Shown: piece after piece, positions 40,856 through 47,670 of the stretch
Layout of the letters: each line of letters opens with the position of its first letter
Position numbering within the stretch: position 1 is the stretch's first letter
Assembly: GCA_905235135.1 (NCBI GenBank)
Contig: CAJOKR010000015.1
Location: 1-49,462 of the forward strand
Direction of reading: 5' to 3'
DNA: 49,462 nt
DNA from: an uncultured Bacteroidales bacterium
GTDB lineage: Bacteria; Bacteroidota; Bacteroidia; Bacteroidales; WCHB1-69
Notes under the pieces: generated by a model
What the model saw: only the letters and a program-made list of their open reading frames with translations
Database searches by the model: none
Told to the model about the DNA's origin: nothing
Made by a program: the position numbers and the translations under genes

Positions 40856-41191
40856 GATGCATGCCAGAAACTTCACGTCTTTGCCGCTGTGGTTGGCGAT
40901 GCTGTGGCGGGCGCCGTTGCCGGTGAACATCACGTCACCAGCACGCATGACGGCGGTCTTGTCATTGTCGGTAACCTCGGCCTCACCCTCTAAGATGTAG
41001 TAGATTTCGGCATCCTCGATGTGCGGATGCTCCTTGATCCGGCTTCCGGGCGGCAGAGTGATGATGTTGAACATCGACGCACGCTCCATCATTTCCGCCG
41101 GCGTGAGGACAATTTTCTTGCTGATACGGCCTTCAATGTTGCCGCTGTTTTCCACGGTTTCAACGTGGATGTCTTGGCTGTTTTTGATCAT
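40844..41191 (-). CDS. Single-domain cupin protein
   Basis: 115 residues. The start was taken at 41191 (MIKNSQDIHVETVENSG). The longer frame to 41278 overlaps the promoter element at 41228. Cupin motif 1 is recognisable as LPPGSRIKEHPHIEDAEIYYILEGE (two His, Glu). Motif 2 is GDVMFTGNGARHSIANHS. A metal-binding small beta-barrel; it may bind a sugar or amino-acid ligand or have dioxygenase-like activity. The last residues R-M-stop are set by the heptamer array. Confidence 0.85.
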   Translation of the reverse strand: MIKNSQDIHVETVENSGNIEGRISKKIVLTPAEMMERASMFNIITLPPGSRIKEHPHIEDAEIYYILEGEAEVTDNDKTAVMRAGDVMFTGNGARHSIANHSGKDVKFLACILRM

Positions 41192-41227
41192 TGTGGTGAT
41201 ATTTTGGTAGTGTTCGAAATCAATCCG

Positions 41228-41235
41228 CAAAAATA
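41228..41235 (-). promoter_or_regulatory. -7 promoter element of the cupin gene
   Basis: TATTTTTG on the minus strand, exact TAnnTTTG, 36 bp before the ATG at 41191. Confidence 0.65.
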
Positions 41236-41292
41236 CACAAATCATTGTAACCTTTTGAGATTTTTGCATCATATTCATATAGATGAATTTTC

Positions 41293-41300
41293 TATCTTTG
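41293..41300 (+). promoter_or_regulatory. -7 promoter element of the outer-membrane barrel gene
   Basis: TATCTTTG, exact TAnnTTTG, 31 bp before the ATG at 41332; divergent from the cupin promoter. Confidence 0.7.
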
Positions 41301-41331
41301 CATCGTTATTATTCATCAAATTATATTTGTT

Positions 41332-41922
41332 ATGATAAAGAGACTGAATTACACCCTACTCGTCGCAGTGCTCACCTTTACCATACAGGCGAATGCACAA
41401 ACGACAACATCTGAAAACACATACAAAGGCTTCAACATTACCGCGAACGCCACAGGAGGTGTATGCAGCTACCTGTTTTGGTCGGACACCTACATACAAG
41501 CAGGCGGCGGAGTGGGCTTCCGATACGATTTCAGTCGATTTTGGGGAATCTACACCAGTCTGGATTACGAAAGTGTTTTCAAACCGGCAAACAACGAGCA
41601 TTACCATTACCTGAGGATTCCGATTGAGATGGAATTCCACACACGGCACTTTTACGCCCGCGGCGGCCTTTCCTTCGGCATCGGGATAGAGGCTTGGACG
41701 GCAGCAAATGCCAAAGAGTGCTTTAACATAGGCGAGACAGTGTTCGAACTCGGAGGCCGCATCCCGTTGACTGCCAATGACATCCTCACAATTGGGGTCA
41801 ACACAAACGTATCAGTGGGGTTCGATAAGGTCTATCACGATGGTGTTGCCTATCCAGGGCTAAGTCCCTCGCCCCCTCGTTTCGGTGCCTGCATAAGACT
41901 CGGATACGAACATCGTTTCTGA
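41332..41922 (+). CDS. Small outer-membrane beta-barrel protein
   Basis: 196 residues with a signal peptide (MIKRLNYTLLVAVLTFTIQA, cleaved near NAQ). The mature part alternates polar and hydrophobic residues in strands: GGGVGFRYDFSRFWGIYTSLDY, HYLRIPIEMEFHTRHFYARGG, TIGVNTNVSVGFDKVY. It ends in an aromatic (LGYEHRF), as outer-membrane barrels do. It resembles the PorT-like/OMP_b-brl group. About eight strands fit. Specific function unknown. Confidence 0.7.
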   Translation: MIKRLNYTLLVAVLTFTIQANAQTTTSENTYKGFNITANATGGVCSYLFWSDTYIQAGGGVGFRYDFSRFWGIYTSLDYESVFKPANNEHYHYLRIPIEMEFHTRHFYARGGLSFGIGIEAWTAANAKECFNIGETVFELGGRIPLTANDILTIGVNTNVSVGFDKVYHDGVAYPGLSPSPPRFGACIRLGYEHRF

Positions 41923-41933
41923 CACTTACGACC

Positions 41934-42045
41934 TTCATTCATAATTCATAATTCATAATTCATAATTCTTCATTCTTCATTCTTCATTCTTCATTCTTCA
42001 TTCTTCATTCTTCATTCTTCATTCTTCATTCTTCATTCTTCATTA
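41934..42045. repeat. Largest heptamer array: (ATAATTC)4 then (TTCATTC)10
   Basis: Sixteen contiguous 7-bp units between two convergent genes. One TTCATTC is followed by four ATAATTC (41941-41968), ten perfect TTCATTC (41969-42038) and TTCATTA. The unit sequence switches abruptly at 41969. The TGA stop of the minus-strand gene (42035-42033) lies within the last units, so its final residues NEE are array-encoded. On the minus strand TGA recurs every 7 bases. A simple-sequence tract of this purity should be length-variable. Confidence 0.95.
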
Positions 42046-42797
42046 TCAATCTTCATCATCTTAATAAGGATGTCATATTTCTCGATTGCTTTGTCGTGGT
42101 AGAAGAGGCCGAAGATAGCCACCAACAGGGAACCGACAAGGTCGAGGATCAGGTCGGTCATCGTGTCGCGCAGGGCAGCATGACCGCACAACGGGATGTC
42201 CTCGGCGGTGAAGAGGGAACCCGTAGTCGAAGCCATAAATTGCTGGGTGTTCGTGCCGCTGATGCTATCGTAGGTGTATTCGATGATCTCCCAGCAGGCG
42301 CCCATACCCAAAGAAAACATCACTAAGAAAAGGGCCAGGAAGTATTTATTGAAATAGATGGCCTTGTCGTTGCCCGCCATGATGACGTGGATCAGCCACA
42401 ACGCAATCATGGAGAGGAGAACGCCCGAGAAACCGTGCAAAACGGAGTCCCACCAGGGGAATTTGCCGTAGAAGTCGAGACCGTCGCCGAGCACCAAAGC
42501 ACAGAAGCAGAAGAGGACGATGACGATGGAGAGCAGGGCGGGAACTTCTACTTTGAAGCGCATCCGCAGGACGCTGGGCAGTTTGAGTACCAGCAACACA
42601 GCCAAATACTGGCCACCCCGGAATGCAATTTCTTCCCAAGTGCTGTTGCCGCGAAAAATCAACATCCCCACATTGAACACGGCCAATGCGAGCGTCACCC
42701 AGAACGCCACATTGTTCAACGTGTGCAACCGTTTAATCCGTTGTCTGTACTTGGGTTCAATTTCCTCCCAACTTGCCGTCTTGGTTTCTTTTGCCAT
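42033..42797 (-). CDS. Polytopic membrane protein (YjdF/DUF2238-like)
   Basis: 254 residues with six predicted membrane helices: FWVTLALAVFNVGMLIF, GGQYLAVLLVLKLPSVL, LLSIVIVLFCFCALVLG, HGFSGVLLSMIALWLIHVIM, YFLALFLVMFSLGMGACWEI, LILDLVGSLLVAIFGLFY. Conserved-looking polar residues lie in or next to helices: WWDSVLHGFSG, CWEIIEYTYDS, DTMTDLILDLVG. This pattern recalls YjdF/DUF2238 proteins of unknown function. The cytoplasmic N-terminus is charged. The C-terminus DNEE is encoded by the heptamer array. Confidence 0.65.
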   Translation of the reverse strand: MAKETKTASWEEIEPKYRQRIKRLHTLNNVAFWVTLALAVFNVGMLIFRGNSTWEEIAFRGGQYLAVLLVLKLPSVLRMRFKVEVPALLSIVIVLFCFCALVLGDGLDFYGKFPWWDSVLHGFSGVLLSMIALWLIHVIMAGNDKAIYFNKYFLALFLVMFSLGMGACWEIIEYTYDSISGTNTQQFMASTTGSLFTAEDIPLCGHAALRDTMTDLILDLVGSLLVAIFGLFYHDKAIEKYDILIKMMKIDNEE

Positions 42798-42822
42798 AAT
42801 TCACATTTTTAAAAACGAAGCG

Positions 42823-42830
42823 CAAAGATA
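42823..42830 (-). promoter_or_regulatory. -7 promoter element of the YjdF-like gene
   Basis: TATCTTTG on the minus strand, exact TAnnTTTG, 25 bp before the ATG at 42797. Confidence 0.7.
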
Positions 42831-42870
42831 TAATTTTTCCATAACGTTTTCACCATATTCATAAATGGAA

Positions 42871-42898
42871 AGCGGTCCACCCTTCCGGATGAACCGCT
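42871..42898 (-). terminator. Terminator-like hairpin after aquaporin gene
   Basis: On the minus strand AGCGGTTCATCC-GGAA-GGGTGGACCGCT: a 12-bp stem with two G-T pairs and a GGAA tetraloop, followed by TTTCCATTTAT. It lies after the heptamer array that follows the aquaporin stop. Confidence 0.55.
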
Positions 42899-42931
42899 AA
42901 TTGCTAATTGCTAACTACTAACTGCTAATTA
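42897..42931. repeat. TTAGCAA heptamer array at the aquaporin stop
   Basis: On the minus strand GAG-TAA stop overlapping the first unit, then TTAGCAG, TTAGTAG, TTAGCAA, TTAGCAA, TTAGCGG. TAG recurs every 7 bases. Confidence 0.8.
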
Positions 42932-43621
42932 CTCTTTCGAGCATGCCAGTCCCTTCCACACCAATGCGGAAAGGGCGGCACCAATCATCGGGGCCACGAT
43001 GAAGACCCACACATCGGCAAGAGCCTGACCGCCGGCGAACAACGCGGGTCCGAAGGAACGGGCCGGGTTGACGGAGGTGCCGGTGAGGTTGATGCAGACC
43101 AAGTGGACGAGGATCAGAGTCAGACCGATGGCCAGACCGGCGAGGTTGCCTGCACCGAGCTTGCTGTCGGTGGTACCGAGAACCACGAGCACGAAGATGA
43201 AGGTGGCGATGATCTCCACGAGGCAAGCGCCCCAAACACCGCCGGCGTTAGCCACGCCATTGCAGCCGAGACCCATCATGCCTTCGGCGATGCCTTCAGC
43301 GGAGGGGGTCACAATGTTGACGAGTGCTAACAGAACAGCACCGGCAAGGATACCGCCGATGAACTGGCCAATCCAGTAGATGCAGGCCTCTTTCCAAGTC
43401 ATGCGGCCGGAAAGCGCCACTGCGAAAGTGATGGCCGGGTTGATGTGGCAGCCCGTGATGCCGCCGATGGTGTAGGCCATGGCGACTACCGTGAGACCGA
43501 AAGCGATGGCCGTGCCCACTACACCAGCAGGGGTGGCACAACCCAAGAACATTGCCGTTCCGCAGCCCAGCAGGGTGAGAACGAACGTTCCAATCAGTTC
43601 AGCGAATAATTTTTTTGTCAT
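42929..43621 (-). CDS. aqpZ: Aquaporin (AqpZ-like MIP channel)
   Basis: 230 residues with six membrane helices. The two selectivity-filter loops are GCHINPAITFAVALSG (NPA 1) and TSVNPARSFGPALF (NPA 2). Constriction residues look water-type (a small-residue/Arg filter, NPARS). The N-terminal segment is KLFAELIGTFVLTLLGCGTAMF, as in AqpZ. It allows water flow through the inner membrane. It has its own TACTTTTG promoter with an octamer array in the leader. Confidence 0.92.
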   Translation of the reverse strand: MTKKLFAELIGTFVLTLLGCGTAMFLGCATPAGVVGTAIAFGLTVVAMAYTIGGITGCHINPAITFAVALSGRMTWKEACIYWIGQFIGGILAGAVLLALVNIVTPSAEGIAEGMMGLGCNGVANAGGVWGACLVEIIATFIFVLVVLGTTDSKLGAGNLAGLAIGLTLILVHLVCINLTGTSVNPARSFGPALFAGGQALADVWVFIVAPMIGAALSALVWKGLACSKE

Positions 43622-43647
43622 AATGTATTAATTTTGGTGAATAATAA

Positions 43648-43700
43648 TAGGTTACTCGGTTAAACGGTTACGCGGCTAGACGGTTAGACGGTTAGCGGTT
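43648..43700. repeat. TAACCGNN octamer array in the aquaporin leader
   Basis: On the minus strand six or seven 8-bp units: TAACCGTC, TAACCGTC, TAGCCGCG, TAACCGTT, TAACCGAG, TAACCTAT. This one lies between the promoter and the start codon, not at a stop. The unit matches the octamer at 15126-15153. Confidence 0.75.
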
Positions 43701-43716
43701 ATTAATTTCGAACGGG

Positions 43717-43724
43717 CAAAAGTA
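43717..43724 (-). promoter_or_regulatory. -7 promoter element of aqpZ
   Basis: TACTTTTG on the minus strand, exact TAnnTTTG, 95 bp before the ATG; leader occupied by the octamer array. Confidence 0.6.
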
Positions 43725-43780
43725 GAATTTTTTTTGTTTGGGTGTAACAGTGGGGTGATTTTTTTTGAGAAGTTTCAAAC

Positions 43781-43830
43781 CACGCAGATTTGCGCAGATA
43801 TATTCTGCGAATATCTGCGAGATCTGCGGG
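43781..43830. repeat. GCAGAT-rich palindromic repeat
   Basis: Repeated (T)GCGCAGAT/ATCTGCG motifs. CGCAGATA (43793-43800) pairs with TATCTGCG (43812-43819). It follows the HicB-like gene's stop (43868) by about 40 bp, and resembles repeats I recall from other Bacteroidota genomes. Confidence 0.6.
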
Positions 43831-43867
43831 ATAAAAACGCCTACAAAAGACACGTCTTTTATTGTTT

Positions 43868-44275
43868 TTACACGCAAACTGCCTGCAGTTCCCGTCCTAA
43901 CGCGTGCAACGCATGGACGATTTTCCCGCTCTGTGCCGGACGAGGTTTGCTCCTGCCACAGATGTAATGACCCAACTGTCGTTCGTTGATGCCCGTCAGG
44001 CGCGATAACGCCGCACGGGTCAGAATCTTATCGTAACAGTACAGTATGCTCTGGATATCCATCTTGAAAACCAAGCTATACGATTGGTCGAATATGGCAG
44101 GATATTCTTCCTTGTCCTCTTTCGCGCAATCAACGAAAAAGTCTATGCTTTCGCGCACATAATCAATAAAGCCCGAAAAATCACCCGAAAAGGCGACAAC
44201 CCAGCCCGGTAGCAGCTCGCAACTGCCGCTGTACCCTTTCTCCGTTCTTGATGTTGAAATGACAACTTCTTCCAT
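43868..44275 (-). CDS. HicB-like antitoxin with C-terminal helix-turn-helix, no partner toxin seen
   Basis: 135 residues. The N-terminal HicB-like partial RNase H fold (EKGYSGSCELLPGWVVAFSGDFSGFIDYVRESIDFFVD) is joined to a helix-turn-helix (LTRAALSRLTGINERQLGHYICGRSKPRP). Such proteins neutralise a HicA mRNA-interferase and repress their operon. No HicA-like ORF lies directly upstream or downstream; upstream are a promoter element and repeats, downstream the aquaporin. It is therefore either an orphan regulator or a toxin-loss relic. The promoter element ends 7 bp before the ATG, so the mRNA is probably leaderless. Confidence 0.75.
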   Translation of the reverse strand: MEEVVISTSRTEKGYSGSCELLPGWVVAFSGDFSGFIDYVRESIDFFVDCAKEDKEEYPAIFDQSYSLVFKMDIQSILYCYDKILTRAALSRLTGINERQLGHYICGRSKPRPAQSGKIVHALHALGRELQAVCV

Positions 44276-44282
44276 AGCACCG

Positions 44283-44290
44283 CAAAGATA
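44283..44290 (-). promoter_or_regulatory. -7 promoter element of the HicB-like gene, leaderless
   Basis: TATCTTTG on the minus strand, exact TAnnTTTG, ending 7 bp upstream of the ATG at 44275. Transcription would begin within a few bases of the start codon. Confidence 0.65.
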
Positions 44291-44387
44291 GTAAAAACAC
44301 TACGACATTATATATGGCTCGGGAGAAGTTATGAACAGAATTATGAACAGTTGAACTCCGCGTGCCAAAAGCACGACATTTTAGTAA

Positions 44388-44464
44388 CCCCACACGAAAC
44401 GAACGTAGTGAGTGCCGTGTGGGGTACGGACGCATACGCGATAGCAGCGTGTCGAAGACACGCT
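44388..44464. repeat. Hairpin repeat cluster sharing the inner loop of the 62-bp repeat
   Basis: CCCCACACG...CGTGTGGGG (44388-44426) encloses GAACGTAGTGAG, the same inner sequence as one 62-bp repeat at 9877. It is followed by AGCGTGTC-GAA-GACACGCT (44446-44464), an 8-bp stem with a GAA loop. Confidence 0.75.
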
Positions 44465-44465
44465 A

Positions 44466-44618
44466 CTATTGAGGTTTCGTGCTTTCCGCACAAGCACGCT
44501 CATACGGAACATTATACTTCTTCCCGCTTCCCTTGTTCAGCCAATAATCCTCCGGCACAATTTCCGACAATGCCGTCTTCAGCGCATCAAGGTCTTCGTC
44601 GGTCCAGCCGTATATTCT
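44466..44618 (-). pseudogene. Gene remnant of about 50 codons, N-terminus missing
   Basis: A minus-strand open frame without a start codon reads YGWTDEDLDALKTALSEIVP, then EDYWLNKGSGKKYNVPYERA, and stops at 44466. The regular protein-like composition suggests a real C-terminal fragment. Its 5' end is cut at a heptamer array next to the symporter's stop. Family not recognised. Confidence 0.45.
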
Positions 44619-44634
44619 TCATTCTACATTTTCC
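44612..44634. repeat. Short heptamer array containing the symporter stop codon
   Basis: On the minus strand AAAATGTA-GAATGAA-GAATATA; the TAG stop after Met sits at the unit junction, as in the cupin gene. Confidence 0.6.
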
Positions 44635-46096
44635 TCCCGCTCGCCAGCATCAGCGCCCCGAAAACCAGCGCGCCGTTCACGATTAGCAGCTCGTAGCCGA
44701 ACTTGTAGCCGCAAAGCCATTGCTGGGAGTGCGTGGCTAAGATGTAGCAGAAGACAGGGATGCCGAGGGCGATGACCGGGACGAGCCAGCGGCGCGAACG
44801 CGGAATCTCGCGCTTGGTGAAGATGCCGAAGGCGAACAGACCTAAGATCGGGCCGTAGGTGTAGGAGGCCACCATAAAGATGATGCGGATGAGCGCGTCG
44901 TTATGGTGCTGCGAGACGATGAGAATCACCGTCAGGAAGAGCGCGGAGATGATCAGGTGGACAATGCGGCGGACGTTGATCTGCTGCTTCTCAGAGGGGA
45001 AACGCTTCTCGATGTCGAGCAAGTCGTAGCAGACGGTGGTCGTAAGAGCCGTGAAGGTGCCGTCCGCGCTGGAGAAGCCCGCCGAAATGAGCCCGAACAC
45101 GAAGACCAACGCCCCCACCTTGCCCAGGTAGTTAAAGGCTATCTCCGGATAGATGCGGTCAGTCGGGAACTGGCTGACATCCACGCCGTTGTGCTGCGCG
45201 AAGACGAGCAACATACCGCCTAACAGCAGGAAGAGGATGTTGACGACCACCAGAATGCAGGTGAACGAGAACATATTGCGCTGCGATTCCCGCAACGACT
45301 TGCACGACAGGTTCTTCTGCATCATATCCTGGTCCAGACCAGTCATCGCAATGGTGATGAACATGCCGCCGAAAATCTGCTTCAGGAAGTAGCTGTTGTT
45401 GCGCCAGTCGGTGTTGAATATGGTGCGGCAGTCGGTACCGTCCTTGCCCACAGTGGCCATTTGCGCCCAGATGTCGCTGAACGAGCCGCCCATGTTGCGC
45501 ATGATCACCACAATCGTAATCATCAGTGCGCCAATCAGAAAGGTGGTCTGCAGCATGTCCGTCCACACCACGGTCTTGATGCCGCCGCGGAACGTGTAGA
45601 GCAGGATGATGGCAATCATCACGATGGCCGTGGCCCAAATCGGGATGTTCCAGCCGTCGAAGACGAATATCTGCAACACAAAGATTACCAGATACATACG
45701 CAACGCCGAACCCAACAACCGCGACAGAAAGAAGAACAACGCACCCGTTTTATGCGCCTCCTCCCCTATCCTCTTGCCGAGATACTCGTAGATAGAAGTC
45801 ACGTTGAGCCGGTAATAGAGTGGCAGCAGCAACAACGCAATCACCGCGTAACCAAGGATATAGCCCAGCACGACCCCGAAATAGGTGAACTGGGTGGTAT
45901 AGACATCGCCGGGCACCGACATGAAGGTCACGCCCGACAGCGAACTGCCGATCATGCCGTAAGCCACCACAAACCAGGGCGACTTACGGTTGCCGGTAAA
46001 GTAACTCATCTTGTCCGTCTTGCGCGAGGTAAACCCCGTAATGACGAACAGCATCACCACGTAGAGGGCGAAGAAGGTGAAAATGAAGGTCTGCAC
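44624..46096 (-). CDS. Sodium:solute symporter (SSS family)
   Basis: 490 residues, about 13 membrane helices. Landmarks are MSYFTGNRKSPWFVVAYGMIG then SSLSGVTFMSVPG in the first helices. Others are LNVTSIYEYLGKRIG, YTFRGGIKTVVWTDMLQTTFL in the middle, and LISAGFSSADGTFTALTT for the second sodium-site helix. Members import sugars, amino acids, nucleosides or sialic acid with Na+. Substrate cannot be told here. The ATG at 46096 is preceded by a short A/T-rich gap, then the pgi stop and array. Confidence 0.92.
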   Translation of the reverse strand: MQTFIFTFFALYVVMLFVITGFTSRKTDKMSYFTGNRKSPWFVVAYGMIGSSLSGVTFMSVPGDVYTTQFTYFGVVLGYILGYAVIALLLLPLYYRLNVTSIYEYLGKRIGEEAHKTGALFFFLSRLLGSALRMYLVIFVLQIFVFDGWNIPIWATAIVMIAIILLYTFRGGIKTVVWTDMLQTTFLIGALMITIVVIMRNMGGSFSDIWAQMATVGKDGTDCRTIFNTDWRNNSYFLKQIFGGMFITIAMTGLDQDMMQKNLSCKSLRESQRNMFSFTCILVVVNILFLLLGGMLLVFAQHNGVDVSQFPTDRIYPEIAFNYLGKVGALVFVFGLISAGFSSADGTFTALTTTVCYDLLDIEKRFPSEKQQINVRRIVHLIISALFLTVILIVSQHHNDALIRIIFMVASYTYGPILGLFAFGIFTKREIPRSRRWLVPVIALGIPVFCYILATHSQQWLCGYKFGYELLIVNGALVFGALMLASGRKM

Positions 46097-46137
46097 CTGT
46101 TTGTTGTTTCGTTCTTACTTTTTATACTTCCAAAAGG

Positions 46138-46168
46138 CTGTTAGCTATTGGCTATTGGCTGTTGGCAA
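46138..46168. repeat. GCCAATA heptamer array after pgi
   Basis: On the minus strand GCCAACA, GCCAATA, GCCAATA, GCTAACA, GCC, starting 18 bp past the TAG stop of pgi. The junction ATAGCC repeats TAG. Confidence 0.75.
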
Positions 46169-46186
46169 AAAGGGTAAAAGCTAAGA

Positions 46187-47494
46187 CTACTTCACGCCGG
46201 GTTTGCCCAGCAGGCGGAACATATTCTTCTTATACGCCTCCACACCGGGTTGGTCGAAGGGGTTCACACCGAGCATGTAACCGCTTACGGCGCAGCTCAT
46301 TTCGAAGAAGTAGATAAGTTCGCCGAGGTGATACTCGTTGATTTCGGGGATCGTGATGCAGAGGTTCGGCACCTGGCCATCGACGTGCGCGAGGCAGGTA
46401 CCCTTGCGGGCGATCTGGTTGATTTCGTGGATGGTACGATGCTGCAGGTAGTTCAGGTTGTCGAGGTTCTCGGCATCCTCGGGGATGTTGACGCGGTGGT
46501 GGACCGCATCGATGGCGAGGACGGTCTCGAACATCTGGCGCGTGCCTTCCTGGATGTACTGTCCGAGGGAGTGCAGGTCGGTGGAGAAGATGGCGCCGGC
46601 GGGGAAGATGCCCTTGTGCTCCTTGCCCTCGCTCTCGCCAAAGAGTTGCTTGAACCACTCGATAAAGTAGAAGAGCTGCGGCTCGAAAGAGGCTAACAAC
46701 TCAACCTTCAACCCACTTTCGTACAACAAGTTACGAATGAGTGCGTATTGCAGAATGGGGTTGCTCTCGTAGGTCGGGTTCTCGGCCACGAACTTCTGCA
46801 TATCGCGGGCACCTTGCAGCAGCTGGAAGATGTCAAAGCCGGCCAATGCGATGGGCAGCAAGCCCACGGGGGTGAGCACGGAATAGCGGCCGCCCACATC
46901 GTCGGGAATCACGAAGGTGGGATAGCCTTCCTTGTCAGCGAGGGTCTTCAAGGCGCCGCGGGCCTTGTCGGTGATGGCCACGATGCGCTCTTTGGCAGCC
47001 TCCACGCCGTATTTCTTCTCGCAGTGCTGCTTCAGAATGCGGAACGCAAGGGCGGGCTCGGTGGTTGTGCCCGACTTGGAGATTACCACCACAGAGTAGT
47101 CGCGGGTGTCGAGAACGTCTAACAGATCATGGAGATAGTCCTCGTTGATGTTATTGCCTGCGTAGAGGATGTGCGGGTATTTGCCTTTCACGAAGGGAGC
47201 GAAGGAGTGCTGCAGGGCTTCGATGACGGCGCGGGCACCGAGGTAGGAGCCACCGATGCCAACCACCACAACCACCTCCGATTTGGCGGCCATACGAGCG
47301 GCACACTCCTCAATGCGGACGATGTCGTCCTCCGTCACATCATTCGGAAGCGTAATCCAGCCGAGGAAGTCGTTGCCGCGGCCGGTCTTGTCCAGCGCGG
47401 TCTGCAACGCGGCCTCCGCGTCTTTCTTTCTATTCTCAACTTTCTGATTGTCAAGAGCAAACATTGCATCTTGAAAGGTAAATCTGATATTCAT
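46187..47494 (-). CDS. pgi: Glucose-6-phosphate isomerase
   Basis: 435 residues from the ATG at 47494 (MNIRFTFQDAMFALDN). The longer open frame to 47605 crosses the promoter and was rejected. Landmarks are VVVVGIGGSYLGARAVIEAL (phosphate loop), SKSGTTTEPALAFR and DVGGRYSVLTPVGLLPIA. The catalytic Glu is in FFIEWFKQLFGESEGKEHKG, and the C-terminal His/Lys region includes NPFDQPGVEAYKKNMF. It is a short bacterial-type PGI and interconverts G6P and F6P. Confidence 0.95.
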   Translation of the reverse strand: MNIRFTFQDAMFALDNQKVENRKKDAEAALQTALDKTGRGNDFLGWITLPNDVTEDDIVRIEECAARMAAKSEVVVVVGIGGSYLGARAVIEALQHSFAPFVKGKYPHILYAGNNINEDYLHDLLDVLDTRDYSVVVISKSGTTTEPALAFRILKQHCEKKYGVEAAKERIVAITDKARGALKTLADKEGYPTFVIPDDVGGRYSVLTPVGLLPIALAGFDIFQLLQGARDMQKFVAENPTYESNPILQYALIRNLLYESGLKVELLASFEPQLFYFIEWFKQLFGESEGKEHKGIFPAGAIFSTDLHSLGQYIQEGTRQMFETVLAIDAVHHRVNIPEDAENLDNLNYLQHRTIHEINQIARKGTCLAHVDGQVPNLCITIPEINEYHLGELIYFFEMSCAVSGYMLGVNPFDQPGVEAYKKNMFRLLGKPGVK

Positions 47495-47541
47495 AACAGT
47501 ATAATTTTTGTTCAGAATCCGATTATAGTTTTTTGAATCGG

Positions 47542-47549
47542 CAAAGATA
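47542..47549 (-). promoter_or_regulatory. -7 promoter element of pgi
   Basis: TATCTTTG on the minus strand, exact TAnnTTTG, 47 bp before the ATG at 47494. Confidence 0.7.
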
Positions 47550-47573
47550 CATTTTTTATTTGGTTGCACGGTT

Positions 47574-47625
47574 TGTAGAGCCGCCATATTATGACAGGCC
47601 GCCATATTATGACGGACCTACCATA
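47574..47625. repeat. TGTAGAGCCGCCAT-family hairpin repeat, rearranged
   Basis: TGTAGAGCCGCCATATTATGAC is followed by a second partial copy, GCCGCCATATTATGACGG then ACCTACCA. It shares the unit with 14319-14349 but has a direct internal duplication of CCGCCATATTATGAC. It lies between the pgi promoter and the hendecad gene's stop. Confidence 0.8.
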
Positions 47626-47670
47626 CAAATTGTGGTTCGCTGTTGCAGACGCAGCGGAAATCCTGTTCCG

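Noticed and set aside
41934-42045. CRISPR or phage attachment site
   Set aside because: It is a plain 7-bp microsatellite without spacers or flanking duplications.
44276-44435. HicA toxin upstream of the HicB-like gene
   Set aside because: The only open frame there runs through the promoter and repeats and overlaps the antitoxin in another frame; it has no HicA features.
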